DNA from: Citrifermentans bemidjiense Bem
Lineage (GTDB): Bacteria > Desulfobacterota > Desulfuromonadia > Geobacterales > Geobacteraceae
Direction of reading: 5' to 3'
Assembly: GCF_000020725.1 (NCBI RefSeq)
Contig: NC_011146.1
Span: 1-64,000, forward strand
Length of the DNA: 64,000 bases
Every line of letters begins with the position of its first letter. Position 1 is the first letter of the stretch. The translations under genes and the position numbers were made by a program. Below, piece by piece: positions 1-14,536 of the stretch. Below the pieces are notes generated by a model that ran no database searches, was not told the DNA's origin, and worked only from the letters and a program-made list of their open reading frames with translations.

Positions 1-165
1 TGCCTTGCAAAAACAGGCCTGCTCTGTTAGTCTGCGGCTGCAAAAAAATTAACATCGGCTTAGTCTGTGCAAAACCCGATAACCTACTGTATTTACCTAT
101 CTTATTTATTATCAACAGTTGTTGATAAATCTGTTTAAAAACAGTGAAAAAAAAGGCCTCTCTCC
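1..165. other. Region upstream of dnaA with DnaA-box-like sites (possible oriC part)
   Basis: This non-coding stretch contains two face-to-face sites of the form TTATCAACA, at 109-117 and, inverted, at 120-128. They lie next to an A/T-rich run at 91-112. A weaker match (TGTGCAAAA) is at 66-74. Such clusters beside dnaA are typical of bacterial origins or of dnaA autoregulation. Only 165 bases are visible, so the extent of an origin cannot be set from this window. Confidence 0.5.
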
Positions 166-1542
166 ATGGAAAATATTTGGCTGGAAGCCCAGACAAATCT
201 TAAGCAAGTATTAACCGAACAGACATACAGTACGTGGATCGACCCATTGAAGTTTCTGGGCGCCACCGTTGACACCATAGTCCTCGAAGTCCCCAGTTCA
301 TTCTTTCAAAAGTGGGTTACTGACAAATATCTGGCCATGATCAAGGAAGCCATCTCCGCGGTCAACGGCAAAAGCTACCAGATAGAGTTCCATGTCGCCG
401 AAGAGAAGCCGGAGGCAGCTCACGAGGCAAAGCCCGAAAAAGAGGCCAAGCCTGCCAGGGAGAAAGAAAGGGATAAGGACAAGGAAAAAGAGAAGGATAG
501 AGAAAAGGAAAAGAAGGAGCTGGTTCCCAATCTGAACCCCAAGTACACCTTCGAGTCTTTCGTCTCGGGTCCTAGCAACCAGTTCGCGTATGCAGCTTCC
601 CAGGCGGTGGCGAACAAGCCGGCTACCAATTACAACCCGCTTTTCATCTACGGCGGTGTAGGTCTTGGAAAGACGCACCTGGTCAACGCCATCGGCAACC
701 ATATCCTGGCCAAGAACCCGAAGGCGAAGATCTGCTATTACTCCTCCGAAAAGTTCATGAACGAGATGATCAACTCGCTCCGCTACAAGAAGATGGACGA
801 GTTCCGCAACAAGTTCCGGAAAATGGACCTGCTGCTCATCGACGACATACAGTTCATGGCCGGAAAAGAGGCCACGCAGGAAGAGTTCTTCCACACCTTC
901 AATGCGCTCTACGAGTCGCACAAGCAGATCGTGGTCACCTCCGATAAGTTCCCGAAGGACATCCCAGGGCTCGAGGAGCGGTTGAGAAGCCGTTTCGAAT
1001 GGGGGCTGATCGCGGACATCCAGCCACCGGGAGTGGAGACCAAAGTCGCCATTCTCAAGAAGAAGTCCGACATGCACGCGGTCAACCTGCCCGACGACGT
1101 GGCTCTTTTTCTAGCGGAAGGCGCGAACAGCAACATCCGCGAGTTGGAAGGGATGCTGATCAGGCTGGAGGCGTTTGCAAGCCTCACCGGCCAGGAGATA
1201 ACGCTCAGCATGGCCCGCGAGGTGATGAAGGACATCATCGTCGAGAAGACCCGCGACATCACCGTCGAGATGATACAGAAGACCGTGGCGGAGCACTTCC
1301 GCATCAAGGTATCCGAACTGAAGTCCGACAAAAGGATCAAGACCCTCGTGGTACCGCGCCAGATAGCGATCTACATCTGCCGCGAGCTGACCAAGGCGTC
1401 CTACCCGGAAATAGGCGAGAAGTTCGGGGGGAAGGACCACTCCACCATCATCCACTCGGTAAAAAAGATTGAGAAGCAGATCGCGGGTGACGATGAGTTT
1501 AAGGCGACTGTGGAAGACATAAGGAAAAAGCTGTTCACTTAA
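166..1542 (+). CDS. dnaA: Chromosomal replication initiator DnaA
   Basis: DnaA binds origin boxes as an ATP-dependent oligomer, melts the origin and loads the replicative helicase. The 458-residue protein has the full layout. An N-terminal oligomerisation domain covers about 1-78. Residues 79-119 are a linker that is almost entirely K, E, D and R. The AAA+ domain carries Walker A GGVGLGKTHL near 163 and Walker B LLLIDDIQF near 222. The C-terminal DNA-binding domain has the signature KDHSTIIHSVKKI. The gene starts the standard dnaA-dnaN-recF-gyrB-gyrA block. Box-like sites on both sides suggest autoregulation. The charged linker is unusual in composition but lies where length and sequence are normally variable. 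Confidence 0.98.
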   Translation: MENIWLEAQTNLKQVLTEQTYSTWIDPLKFLGATVDTIVLEVPSSFFQKWVTDKYLAMIKEAISAVNGKSYQIEFHVAEEKPEAAHEAKPEKEAKPAREKERDKDKEKEKDREKEKKELVPNLNPKYTFESFVSGPSNQFAYAASQAVANKPATNYNPLFIYGGVGLGKTHLVNAIGNHILAKNPKAKICYYSSEKFMNEMINSLRYKKMDEFRNKFRKMDLLLIDDIQFMAGKEATQEEFFHTFNALYESHKQIVVTSDKFPKDIPGLEERLRSRFEWGLIADIQPPGVETKVAILKKKSDMHAVNLPDDVALFLAEGANSNIRELEGMLIRLEAFASLTGQEITLSMAREVMKDIIVEKTRDITVEMIQKTVAEHFRIKVSELKSDKRIKTLVVPRQIAIYICRELTKASYPEIGEKFGGKDHSTIIHSVKKIEKQIAGDDEFKATVEDIRKKLFT

Positions 1543-1756
1543 AGGGGAAAACTGTGCATAACTTTCCCCTTCAGCGCGGTGTCAAAAAGGCCTGTGCAGA
1601 AACAAGCCAAACTCAACAGATTATGCCTGTGACTTTCCAGAGCAAAAAACGGCGGCTTTTCAAAGGGTAAGAGGGCTTGTCCACTTATCAACAGGCCACT
1701 ATCTACTACTACTTTAAAAACTTTAAAAACATAATAGAAAAAGAACCGGGGGACAC
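1543..1756. other. dnaA-dnaN intergenic region with DnaA-box-like sites
   Basis: A perfect inverted consensus box TGTGCATAA lies at 1553-1561. TGTGCAGAA is at 1593-1601 and TTATCAACA at 1685-1693, preceded by TTGTCCACT at 1677-1685. An A/T-rich stretch with two CTTTAAAAA units follows at about 1710-1740. This is the usual make-up of an origin or of a dnaN promoter region. It is an origin candidate together with the region upstream of dnaA. Confidence 0.5.
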
Positions 1757-2875
1757 ATGGAGTTCAGAATCAGCAAAGAGATTTTTATGAAAGCCCTCCA
1801 GAGAATCCAGGGTATCGTAGAAAAACGCAATACCATGCCGATTCTCTCCAACGCGCTGCTGGAGGTTCAAAACGACCAGCTCTTCATCACGGCCACCGAT
1901 CTCGAGGTAGGCATGAAGAGCTCCTACCCCACTGCCGTCATCAGGGAAGGAAAGATCACCGTATCGGCCAAAAAGCTTTACGAGATCGTCAAGGAGATGC
2001 CGGACGAGGAGATTCACTTCACCACCAAGGACAACGACTGGGTAGAGATCACCTGCGGCAAGGCGCGATTCAACATAGTCGGGCTTTCATCCGAAGAGTT
2101 CCCTTATTTCCCCAAGGTGAAGGAAGAGAGCTTCCTGGTCTTCAAGAACGAGATTCTCGCAGACATGATCGAGAAGACCTCCTATGCCATCTGCTATGAC
2201 GAGACCAAGTACAACCTGAACGGCGTCTTCATCAAAGCGTTCGACGAAAACGGAGAGAACGTGCTCAAGATGGTGGCGACAGACGGTCACCGACTATCCG
2301 TCTCTCAGAAAGCGATCACCGGCAACATCACTTCCGAGCTCTCCAAAGGGGTCATCTTCCCCAAGAAGGGTATCTTCGAGCTGAAAAAGATGGTGGAGGA
2401 GGAAGACGGGGAGATCATGCTCGGCTTCATGGACAACTCCGCGGTCATCAAGAAAGGGAACACGGTGGTGGTCATGCGGCTCATCGACGGCGAGTTCCCG
2501 GACTACACCAAGGTGATTCCAGCCAGCAACGACCGGATCGTGCAGATAAACCGCGACAAGTTCCTGCACTCGCTGAAAAGGATGGCGATCCTCTCCAGCG
2601 AGAAGTTCAAGGGGGTCAAGATAGAGGTGAACCCCGAGCTGGTGATTATCTCGTCCAGCAACCCGGAACTCGGCGAGGCGCGCGAAGAGATCGAGGTCCA
2701 ATACGAAGGCAACAACATCTCGGCCCGCTTCAACGCGAAGTACCTGATCGACGTCCTGTCGGTAATGGAGCAGCGCGAAGTGGAGCTGAAGCTCAAGGAC
2801 GAACTCTCCCCGGTCATCATGAAGGCAGCGGCAGAGGAGGAGTTCCTGGCAGTCATCATGCCGATGAGGCTTTAA
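1757..2875 (+). CDS. dnaN: DNA polymerase III beta subunit (sliding clamp)
   Basis: The 372-residue protein is the ring-shaped clamp that tethers DNA polymerase III and other enzymes to DNA. The length fits the family (about 366-380). It shows the three-fold repeated clamp fold typical of DnaN, with the N-terminal stretch FMKALQRIQGIVEKRNTMPIL and the C-terminal end VIMPMRL that forms part of the partner-binding pocket. It lies 214 bases after dnaA and is followed by a hairpin repeat before recF. The start at 1757 is preceded by a GGGGGA ribosome site. Confidence 0.97.
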   Translation: MEFRISKEIFMKALQRIQGIVEKRNTMPILSNALLEVQNDQLFITATDLEVGMKSSYPTAVIREGKITVSAKKLYEIVKEMPDEEIHFTTKDNDWVEITCGKARFNIVGLSSEEFPYFPKVKEESFLVFKNEILADMIEKTSYAICYDETKYNLNGVFIKAFDENGENVLKMVATDGHRLSVSQKAITGNITSELSKGVIFPKKGIFELKKMVEEEDGEIMLGFMDNSAVIKKGNTVVVMRLIDGEFPDYTKVIPASNDRIVQINRDKFLHSLKRMAILSSEKFKGVKIEVNPELVIISSSNPELGEAREEIEVQYEGNNISARFNAKYLIDVLSVMEQREVELKLKDELSPVIMKAAAEEEFLAVIMPMRL

Positions 2876-2889
2876 AAACAGTTCAGAGG

Positions 2890-3000
2890 CAGATTGAGAT
2901 TAAGATTAAGAAAACCGAAACAACAGGCGGAGCTATTGATCATTTACTGTAACAGCCAGGTTTTCTTAATCTCAATCTCAATCTCAATCTTAATCTTGAG
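2890..3000. repeat. GATTAAG-type inverted repeat, copy 1
   Basis: The left arm at 2891-2916 is built from GATTGA/GATTAA hexamers followed by GAAAACC. The right arm at about 2959-2998 is the complement (GGTTTTC then repeats of TTAATC and TCAATC), so the RNA could fold into a long A/U-rich hairpin. Related copies lie at 12091-12252 and 55099-55195. This one fills the dnaN-recF gap. Confidence 0.8.
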
Positions 3001-3016
3001 TTAATCTAGATTTCAG

Positions 3017-6510
<3,494 letters not shown>

Positions 6511-6865
6511 AAATTTTTCGCCCTCCCTGCGGGAGGAAACGGTTCAGAGTTTGAGCAAGAAGTGTCAGTTAAAAGACCGGATTGTCGGATTTTTTAACAG
6601 TTATGGCATCGGAGCTGGAAGCTTCTTCATTAGTCTTTAATTAGCTCTAATTCGGCTGGCGCGACTCCCTTAAGCTGCCGGCTGCGAGTCCAATCATGGA
6701 AATACCCCTTTTATAAAGAGGTATTTAGGCCGGGTCAGGGAACCGGTGCTTCCTTAAATAAAAAAAATCTACCCTCCCTTCGGGAGGGGATAGTCTTTTG
6801 CATATTTCTACTGCGACGCAAAAGCTTCGGCGAGTACGCCGCCTTTTGACGGAAAGGTTCCTTAA
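6511..6865. other. gyrB-gyrA intergenic region with three hairpins
   Basis: No gene is seen. There are three stem-loops. CCTCCC/GGGAGG is at 6522-6536 just after gyrB. AAATACC/GGTATTT is at 6700-6726. CCCTCCC/GGGAGGG with a TTC loop is at 6772-6788, followed by a short T-run (TCTTTT) and preceded by an A-run, so it could end transcripts on either strand. The spacing suggests gyrA has its own promoter, which I could not place with confidence. Confidence 0.5.
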
Positions 6866-9376
<2,511 letters not shown>

Positions 9377-9384
9377 AGTGAGGG

Positions 9385-9403
9385 GCGGCCCCTCTGGGGC
9401 CGC
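9385..9403. terminator. GC-rich hairpin after gyrA
   Basis: GCGGCCCC and GGGGCCGC form a perfect 8-bp stem with a TCT loop, 9 bases after the gyrA stop. No T-run follows, so it may act as an RNA-stabilising hairpin or a weak terminator. Confidence 0.5.
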
Positions 9404-9495
9404 TATGCAGCAATAGCAGCAAAGAGCGGTGCAGCAGATAGAGTCGGACCTTGTTATGTTCCCCGTTTGGGGGTGCCGTGAATTCGAGGTAGGGC

Positions 9496-9927
9496 ATGCA
9501 AACCAACAGGATAGACAACTCATTGAAGGAACGCCGGGATATCCTGGACCTTCTGGGCAAACTTCGGGGTGACGGCATCTCCATCCACGAGATGGAGAAG
9601 ATCGGCCAGAAGTTCCAGCAGGCGGGAAGGCGCGCGCTGCGCCCGCTGGTGCGCGAGCTCTGGCGCGAGAATTCCGGGGAGTTGATCACCAAGTATGCCT
9701 ACATCCTCGACTTCTTCGAAACCGAGGACTGGCTGGACCAGTTGATCCAGATAGCGCTCAAGCGCAACGACTTAGGCGCGGACGGCAAGGCGGCGCTTAT
9801 GGTTGCCCTCGAAGGATACGGGGTCGACGTCCACTCCCCCCCCTTCAAGCAGCCCCCCCCGCTCCCCGCAGCTCCTTGGGAGAAACGGTCCAGGGGGCCA
9901 TTCGGCTGGGCGAGGAGGGGATGGTAA
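9496..9927 (+). CDS. HEAT-like repeat protein, 5' fragment (frameshifted)
   Basis: The first 110 or so residues are a helical, Arg/Leu-rich N-terminal domain ending in GYGVDVHSPPFKQPPP. After that the reading frame becomes Pro/Arg-rich and stops at 9927. The downstream frame from about 9850 carries the rest of what looks like one protein of about 505 residues. Two C8 tracts, at 9836-9843 and 9853-9860, lie exactly where the frame changes. One missing base in either would explain it. The start at 9496 has an upstream GAGGTAGG ribosome site. Function is unknown. The break could be a true mutation, a phase-variable switch or a sequencing error. Confidence 0.7.
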   Translation: MQTNRIDNSLKERRDILDLLGKLRGDGISIHEMEKIGQKFQQAGRRALRPLVRELWRENSGELITKYAYILDFFETEDWLDQLIQIALKRNDLGADGKAALMVALEGYGVDVHSPPFKQPPPLPAAPWEKRSRGPFGWARRGW

Positions 9928-11012
9928 CTTTCCTCGACGACTTCCTCTCCTACCAGCAAGAGGTGCAGCAGATCGTGATCCGCGAGCTGTCGCAGTCGGA
10001 CGATCCCTCCAGTTCGCGGCTCCTTGCCGCGATGCTCTGGCACGAGGACCGGACCGTAGTCCTCTCCGCCCTGCAGGCCCTGGGGCGGCTCCGCGATCCC
10101 TTGGCCGCAGGCGTCTTGCAGGATTTCATCGCCGACTGCGCCGAAGAATATTCCGACACGGCGCAAAAATGCCTGCGCCGGCTAGGCTTCCTCGGGGTCA
10201 ACGCGCCCGCGCCGCGCCAACTGCTCCCCTTCCATGCCGCCTACGCCACCGCCCCCGACGGCGACGGCTACCGCTCGCTTTTGCTGTCGCGCCGGACCGC
10301 GGAGGGGCGACTCTGCGTCCTGTACCTGCAGGTGCATGAACGGCGCGGGGTGCTGGCAGCCTGGGGCTCGGCAGAACTTACCCTTGAGGAGTTCCGCTCC
10401 GAGGTGGAAGGTTTCCGCATGCAGGACGACCTGCACGAAGTGCCCCCTCCCTACCTGCTGGCGCTGGTGCGCGACGCCCTTTACTGGAGCCGCGAACTCT
10501 GCTACCTTCCCGCCGACTTCTACATGCGCCGCGGCATCTTCGCCGGAGAGGACATGACGCCGGCGCCCTTTGCGCCGACTCTGACCGCCCTCCCGCAGCA
10601 CCGGGTGCTGAGCTTCGAAGAGGGAGAAAACGCGGCCCGGGCCCTGTTCAAGAACCCGCTCTTCACCGGGTGGTTCATGGCAAGCCAGAGGGTCTACGAT
10701 TATGCCGAGGAATGCCGCGCCGGCGCCGATATCGAGCAGGTGCTGCAGAGGTTTTGCGAGGAACTTCTCGCCCCGGAACTGGAGCTGATCCGGGAGAGGC
10801 TTTTGGTGAGCGCCGACCTGATGCGGGTAGTGGGTAATCCCCCCTTCGAGGTGGCCAACGTGGTTTCCCTCGCCGAGAGCCTGGCGGACAACCCGCTCCC
10901 CTTCCACCTGCACCCCTTCCTGCGCTGCTTCGCGCTGGAAAGCATGGAGATAGCCAAAGAGTCCCTGGAGCGGGGCGACGATGCGCCGCTTCGGGCGGCC
11001 GAGGAATTTTAA
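9876..11012 (+). CDS. HEAT-like repeat protein, 3' part (frameshifted)
   Basis: This frame continues the gene that begins at 9496, shifted by -1. The nominal start is a TTG with no convincing ribosome site, so it is probably not a true start. Its first 90 residues look like PBS-lyase/HEAT repeats (for example ALQALGRLRDPLAAGVLQDF), which usually form protein-binding solenoids. The rest (about 110-378) is a domain I do not recognise. It has no membrane segment or signal peptide. It sits between gyrA and gpsA on the same strand. The coding quality downstream of the shift is good, so the gene is either recently broken or switchable. Confidence 0.7.
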   Translation: MGETVQGAIRLGEEGMVTFLDDFLSYQQEVQQIVIRELSQSDDPSSSRLLAAMLWHEDRTVVLSALQALGRLRDPLAAGVLQDFIADCAEEYSDTAQKCLRRLGFLGVNAPAPRQLLPFHAAYATAPDGDGYRSLLLSRRTAEGRLCVLYLQVHERRGVLAAWGSAELTLEEFRSEVEGFRMQDDLHEVPPPYLLALVRDALYWSRELCYLPADFYMRRGIFAGEDMTPAPFAPTLTALPQHRVLSFEEGENAARALFKNPLFTGWFMASQRVYDYAEECRAGADIEQVLQRFCEELLAPELELIRERLLVSADLMRVVGNPPFEVANVVSLAESLADNPLPFHLHPFLRCFALESMEIAKESLERGDDAPLRAAEEF

Positions 11013-11069
11013 CGACCCTACCCTTCTCCCTCCGGGGGGAAGCGGGATTACCATAAAAAGAGAGATCGG

Positions 11070-12077
11070 ATGGCAGAAAAAATAGCCGTTATCGGTGCAG
11101 GGAGCTGGGGCACGACCCTCGCCGACCTGCTCGCCAAGAAAGGGCACGAGGTCACGCTTTGGGCCTACGAGCCCGAACTCGTACTGGAGATGCGCGACAA
11201 CAGGGAGAACAGCCTGTTCCTTCCCGGCATCAAGCTGAACGAGCGTCTCGCCTTCACCAACGACCTGGCGGAGGCCTACCGCGGCTGCAGCATGGTGCTC
11301 TGCGTGGTCCCCTCGCAACTGGTGCGCCGGGTGATGACCAACTCGCTCCCTTTCCTCCCCAAGGAAGCGATCATCGTCAGCGCCTCCAAGGGGATCGAGG
11401 TCGACACCCTGGCCACCGTTTCCGAGATCTACCAGGAGATCCTCCCCCCCGAGCAGTTCCAGGTGCTGGCTGCCCTTTCCGGCCCTAGCTTCGCGCGCGA
11501 GGTCGCGCTGGAGATGCCGACCGCGGTCACTGCGGCCGCGAGCTCAGAGGCTGTCGCCCGCCGGGTGCAAGAGGCGTTTACCACCGACTACTTCCGGGTC
11601 TACCGCAACTCCGACGTGGTAGGGGTGGAACTTGGCGGGGCCATCAAGAACGTAATTGCCATCGCCGCCGGCATCTCCGACGGTCTTGGTTTCGGCAGCA
11701 ATACGAGAGCTGCCCTCATCACCCGCGGCCTGGCCGAGATGACCCGCCTGGGAGTCGCCATGGGGGCGCAACCCTCCACCTTCGCGGGGCTCGCCGGGAT
11801 GGGGGACCTGGTGCTCACCTGCACCGGCGACCTATCGCGAAACCGCAGCGTCGGCATCCAGATCGGCCAGGGGAGGACGCTCTCCGAGATTCTGGGAGAG
11901 ATGCGGATGGTCGCCGAAGGGGTGAAGACCACCGAATCGGCCTACAACCTGGCCAAGAAGCTTGGCGTGGAGATGCCCATCATCGAGCAGATGTACCAGA
12001 TGCTATACCAGAACAAGTCCGCCCGGGAAGCGGTTCTGGAGCTGATGACCAGAAACCTGAAAGCTGAAGGAGTTTAA
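11070..12077 (+). CDS. gpsA: NAD(P)-dependent glycerol-3-phosphate dehydrogenase
   Basis: GpsA reduces dihydroxyacetone phosphate to sn-glycerol 3-phosphate for phospholipid synthesis in the cytoplasm. The 335-residue length is typical. The N-terminal Rossmann motif is GAGSWGTTLADLLAKKGHEV. The catalytic lysine lies in GGAIKNVIAIAAGISDGLGFG near residue 190, followed by the substrate-binding NTRAALITRGLAEM. It begins 57 bases after the HEAT-like gene and is followed by an A/T-rich repeat. Confidence 0.96.
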   Translation: MAEKIAVIGAGSWGTTLADLLAKKGHEVTLWAYEPELVLEMRDNRENSLFLPGIKLNERLAFTNDLAEAYRGCSMVLCVVPSQLVRRVMTNSLPFLPKEAIIVSASKGIEVDTLATVSEIYQEILPPEQFQVLAALSGPSFAREVALEMPTAVTAAASSEAVARRVQEAFTTDYFRVYRNSDVVGVELGGAIKNVIAIAAGISDGLGFGSNTRAALITRGLAEMTRLGVAMGAQPSTFAGLAGMGDLVLTCTGDLSRNRSVGIQIGQGRTLSEILGEMRMVAEGVKTTESAYNLAKKLGVEMPIIEQMYQMLYQNKSAREAVLELMTRNLKAEGV

Positions 12078-12090
12078 AAGCAGGAAAAAC

Positions 12091-12252
12091 AGATTGAGAT
12101 TAAGATTAAGAAAACCTTGAACCAACCTCGATCCAGGTCTTCCTCAATCTTGATGTCTTTCTGATGCAAAGGTTGAGGTCGAGATTGAGACAAGAAGAAC
12201 CGGCAATCACGCGGGTTTTGAATTTTCTCAATCTTAATCTTAATCTTTATCT
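12091..12252. repeat. GATTAAG-type inverted repeat, copy 2
   Basis: The left arm at 12091-12116 is identical over 26 bases to that of the copy at 2891-2916. The right arm at about 12213-12250 again reads TTAATC/TCAATC repeats after GGGTTTTG. Internal partial units (CCTCAATCTTGATG, GAGATTGAGAC) make this copy longer. It fills the gpsA-kinase gap. Confidence 0.8.
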
Positions 12253-12271
12253 GATTTACAAAGGATAGGTG

Positions 12272-14536
12272 ATGCAACTTCGTTTTGGCATAAGAACAAA
12301 ATTGCTCCTGTCCATACTCGCCATCCTCTTCGTATCATACTCAACCCTGCTGTACTCCTCCATGAAGACCCTCAACGCGTCGCTGCAGACCGAGCTGGAC
12401 CGGAACCTGGCGACCAACCTGAAGTACGCACGCAGCCAGTACCTGGATCAAGCTGAGATCGCCAAGTTTTCCATGATGCAGGCGGTGGTTTCGCAGACGG
12501 TGCAGCAGCGCCTGCGCGAGCGGGACAGCGCCTGGTTCTCCACGCGCATCAAGCGCTGGCACGACGTGCTCCCCTTCGTGGACCTGGTGGTCGTGGTAGA
12601 TCCCCAGGAAAAGGTCCTGGCCACCCTCCAGGGTCCCGAAAAAAATGGGCCGATGGAGCTGCCGGCGATGGTGAAACAGGCCCTCGCCAGCAAGAGGGCC
12701 ATCTTGTCGACCGAGCTGCTCAGCGGTGAGTTCATGTGCCGCGCAGGGGTGCCAGGATACTGCGAGCGCCCCGGCAGCGAGGCCTTAGTCGCCACGGTGG
12801 CGGTCCCGGTCATCGGAACGGACGGCAGCGTGCTCGGTTGCGTGGTGACCGGGGACATCCTGAACCACCACCCGAATCTCCCCGGCAAGCTGCAGGAGGT
12901 CACCGGGAACAACGTGGAGGTGACCCTGACCCAGCGCGGGCTTCGGGTCGCCAGCAGCCTTCCGGCGCGGGTGCGGGAATCGTACATCCTCTCTCCCAAG
13001 GTGCTCGACGTGCTGGAGCGCGGCGAAGTGTACCGCGGCCGGACGGACATGGGCGCCAAGAGCTACGAAACCATCATCGACCCGCTTTTGAACAGCAGGG
13101 GGGAGTTCGTCGGCTCGCTTTCGGTGGCGATATCGACGGAAACGGTGACCAACAGCAGGCGGGAAAATCTGCAGTACATACTCGCCTCGGCTTTCCTGGG
13201 CATCATCTGCTCCTTCGCCATGGCCTACTTCGCCTCGCGTCACCTGACGGGGCCGCTGCGGCAGTTAGCGATGAGCGCGCGCCGTATCGAGGAAGGGGAC
13301 CTCGACCAGAGGGTAGTCGGCCACCAGCGGGACGAGGTGGGGATGCTGGCCTCTTCCTTCAACAACATGGCCGAATCGCTCAAGGAACGGGACGGCATCA
13401 TCAACAAGAAGACCGGCGACCTCCAGGAGCTGAACGAACAGCTGGAGAAAATGGTCGAGCAGCGGACCTCCGCCCTCAGCATGGAGATGGGGAGGCTGGA
13501 GGCGGTGTTGACGAGCCTTGCCGAAGGGGTGGTGGTGACCGACCGCGACAACCTCGTGGTGCTCTTCAACCCGGCGGCTCAGCAGCTCTTCGAACTGGTT
13601 CCGCATCGCGTTGTCGGGCAGTCTGTCGAGCGCCTGTGCGAGATGACCGGGTTTTGCAATGTCCTGGAACAGGTCAGCGATAAGGCGCAACGGGAGCCCC
13701 GCTGCGGTAAAAAAGAGGTCACCGTGAAAGGGAAGCGGCTGCACGTGAACACGGCCACCCTCCAGGACGAGGCAGGGGAGTTCGCCGGAATGGTCATGTC
13801 GCTGCGCGACGTCACCAAGGAGGAGCAGGTGGACCGGATGAAGACCGAGTTCATATCCACCGTCTCCCACGAGTTGAAGACGCCGCTTACTTCGATCAAG
13901 GGGTCGCTGCAACTGCTGTTGACGCGCAGCAAGTGGCTCACGGATACCGAGAGGCAGCTTTTGACCGTCTGCTTCCGCAACACGCAGCGGCTGATCCGGC
14001 TGATCAGCGAGATCCTCGACATCTCCGGCATCGAATCCGGCGGGATGATCTTCAACTTCAAGCCCCTTTGCATCGGTGAACTTGCGGTGTACGCGGTCGA
14101 GGAGATCAAGTCCTTAGCCATGGGACGGGAGATCACCATCGTCAACACCGTGGGCGAGCATCTTCCCATGGTATTCGGCGACAGCGATCGCCTGATCCAG
14201 GTGATGACCAACCTCCTCTCCAACGCGGTGAAGTTTTCCCCCGAGGGAAAGGTGGTCATGGTCACCGCGGAGCAGGAAGGAAACTACGTGGTGGTCTCGG
14301 TGGCCGACAGAGGAAGGGTGATACAGTGGTCCGACCGGGACAAGCTTTTCAAGAAGTTCCAACAAATTGAATCAACCGAACGCAACAAGATCGGCGGGAC
14401 CGGGTTGGGGCTCGCCATCTGCAAGGAGATAGTCGAGCGGCATCACGGCAGGATCTTCTACACCGCCGCCAAGGAATACGGCAATACCTTCAGCTTCACG
14501 GTGCCGATAATAGGGGAGACAGATGCAAAAGGATAA
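12272..14536 (+). CDS. Membrane sensor histidine kinase (HAMP-PAS-HisKA-HATPase)
   Basis: The 754-residue protein has a membrane segment near 10-28, a large extracytoplasmic sensor to about 295 (with two Cys in MCRAGVPGYCE), and a second membrane segment near 297-320. HAMP and PAS domains follow (AVLTSLAEGVVVTDRDNLVVLFNPAA). The kinase core has His 533 in VSHELKTPL and G2 box GTGLGLAI. The ATP-binding G1 box reads ADRGRVIQ where DxGxGI is normal, so one conserved glycine is Val. I chose ATG 12272 over GTG 12269 because AAGGA lies 6 bases before it. It overlaps the next gene by 14 bases, so the two are translationally coupled. The sensed signal is unknown. Confidence 0.88.
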   Translation: MQLRFGIRTKLLLSILAILFVSYSTLLYSSMKTLNASLQTELDRNLATNLKYARSQYLDQAEIAKFSMMQAVVSQTVQQRLRERDSAWFSTRIKRWHDVLPFVDLVVVVDPQEKVLATLQGPEKNGPMELPAMVKQALASKRAILSTELLSGEFMCRAGVPGYCERPGSEALVATVAVPVIGTDGSVLGCVVTGDILNHHPNLPGKLQEVTGNNVEVTLTQRGLRVASSLPARVRESYILSPKVLDVLERGEVYRGRTDMGAKSYETIIDPLLNSRGEFVGSLSVAISTETVTNSRRENLQYILASAFLGIICSFAMAYFASRHLTGPLRQLAMSARRIEEGDLDQRVVGHQRDEVGMLASSFNNMAESLKERDGIINKKTGDLQELNEQLEKMVEQRTSALSMEMGRLEAVLTSLAEGVVVTDRDNLVVLFNPAAQQLFELVPHRVVGQSVERLCEMTGFCNVLEQVSDKAQREPRCGKKEVTVKGKRLHVNTATLQDEAGEFAGMVMSLRDVTKEEQVDRMKTEFISTVSHELKTPLTSIKGSLQLLLTRSKWLTDTERQLLTVCFRNTQRLIRLISEILDISGIESGGMIFNFKPLCIGELAVYAVEEIKSLAMGREITIVNTVGEHLPMVFGDSDRLIQVMTNLLSNAVKFSPEGKVVMVTAEQEGNYVVVSVADRGRVIQWSDRDKLFKKFQQIESTERNKIGGTGLGLAICKEIVERHHGRIFYTAAKEYGNTFSFTVPIIGETDAKG

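Noticed and set aside
6770-6865. GACGCAAAAGC near 6811, reminiscent of a c-di-GMP riboswitch core
   Set aside because: The required upstream GCAAACC-type segment and the paired helices are absent.
12074-12277. 67-codon minus-strand frame between gpsA and the kinase
   Set aside because: It is encoded mostly by the GATTAAG repeat (IKIKIKIE run) and has no ribosome site.
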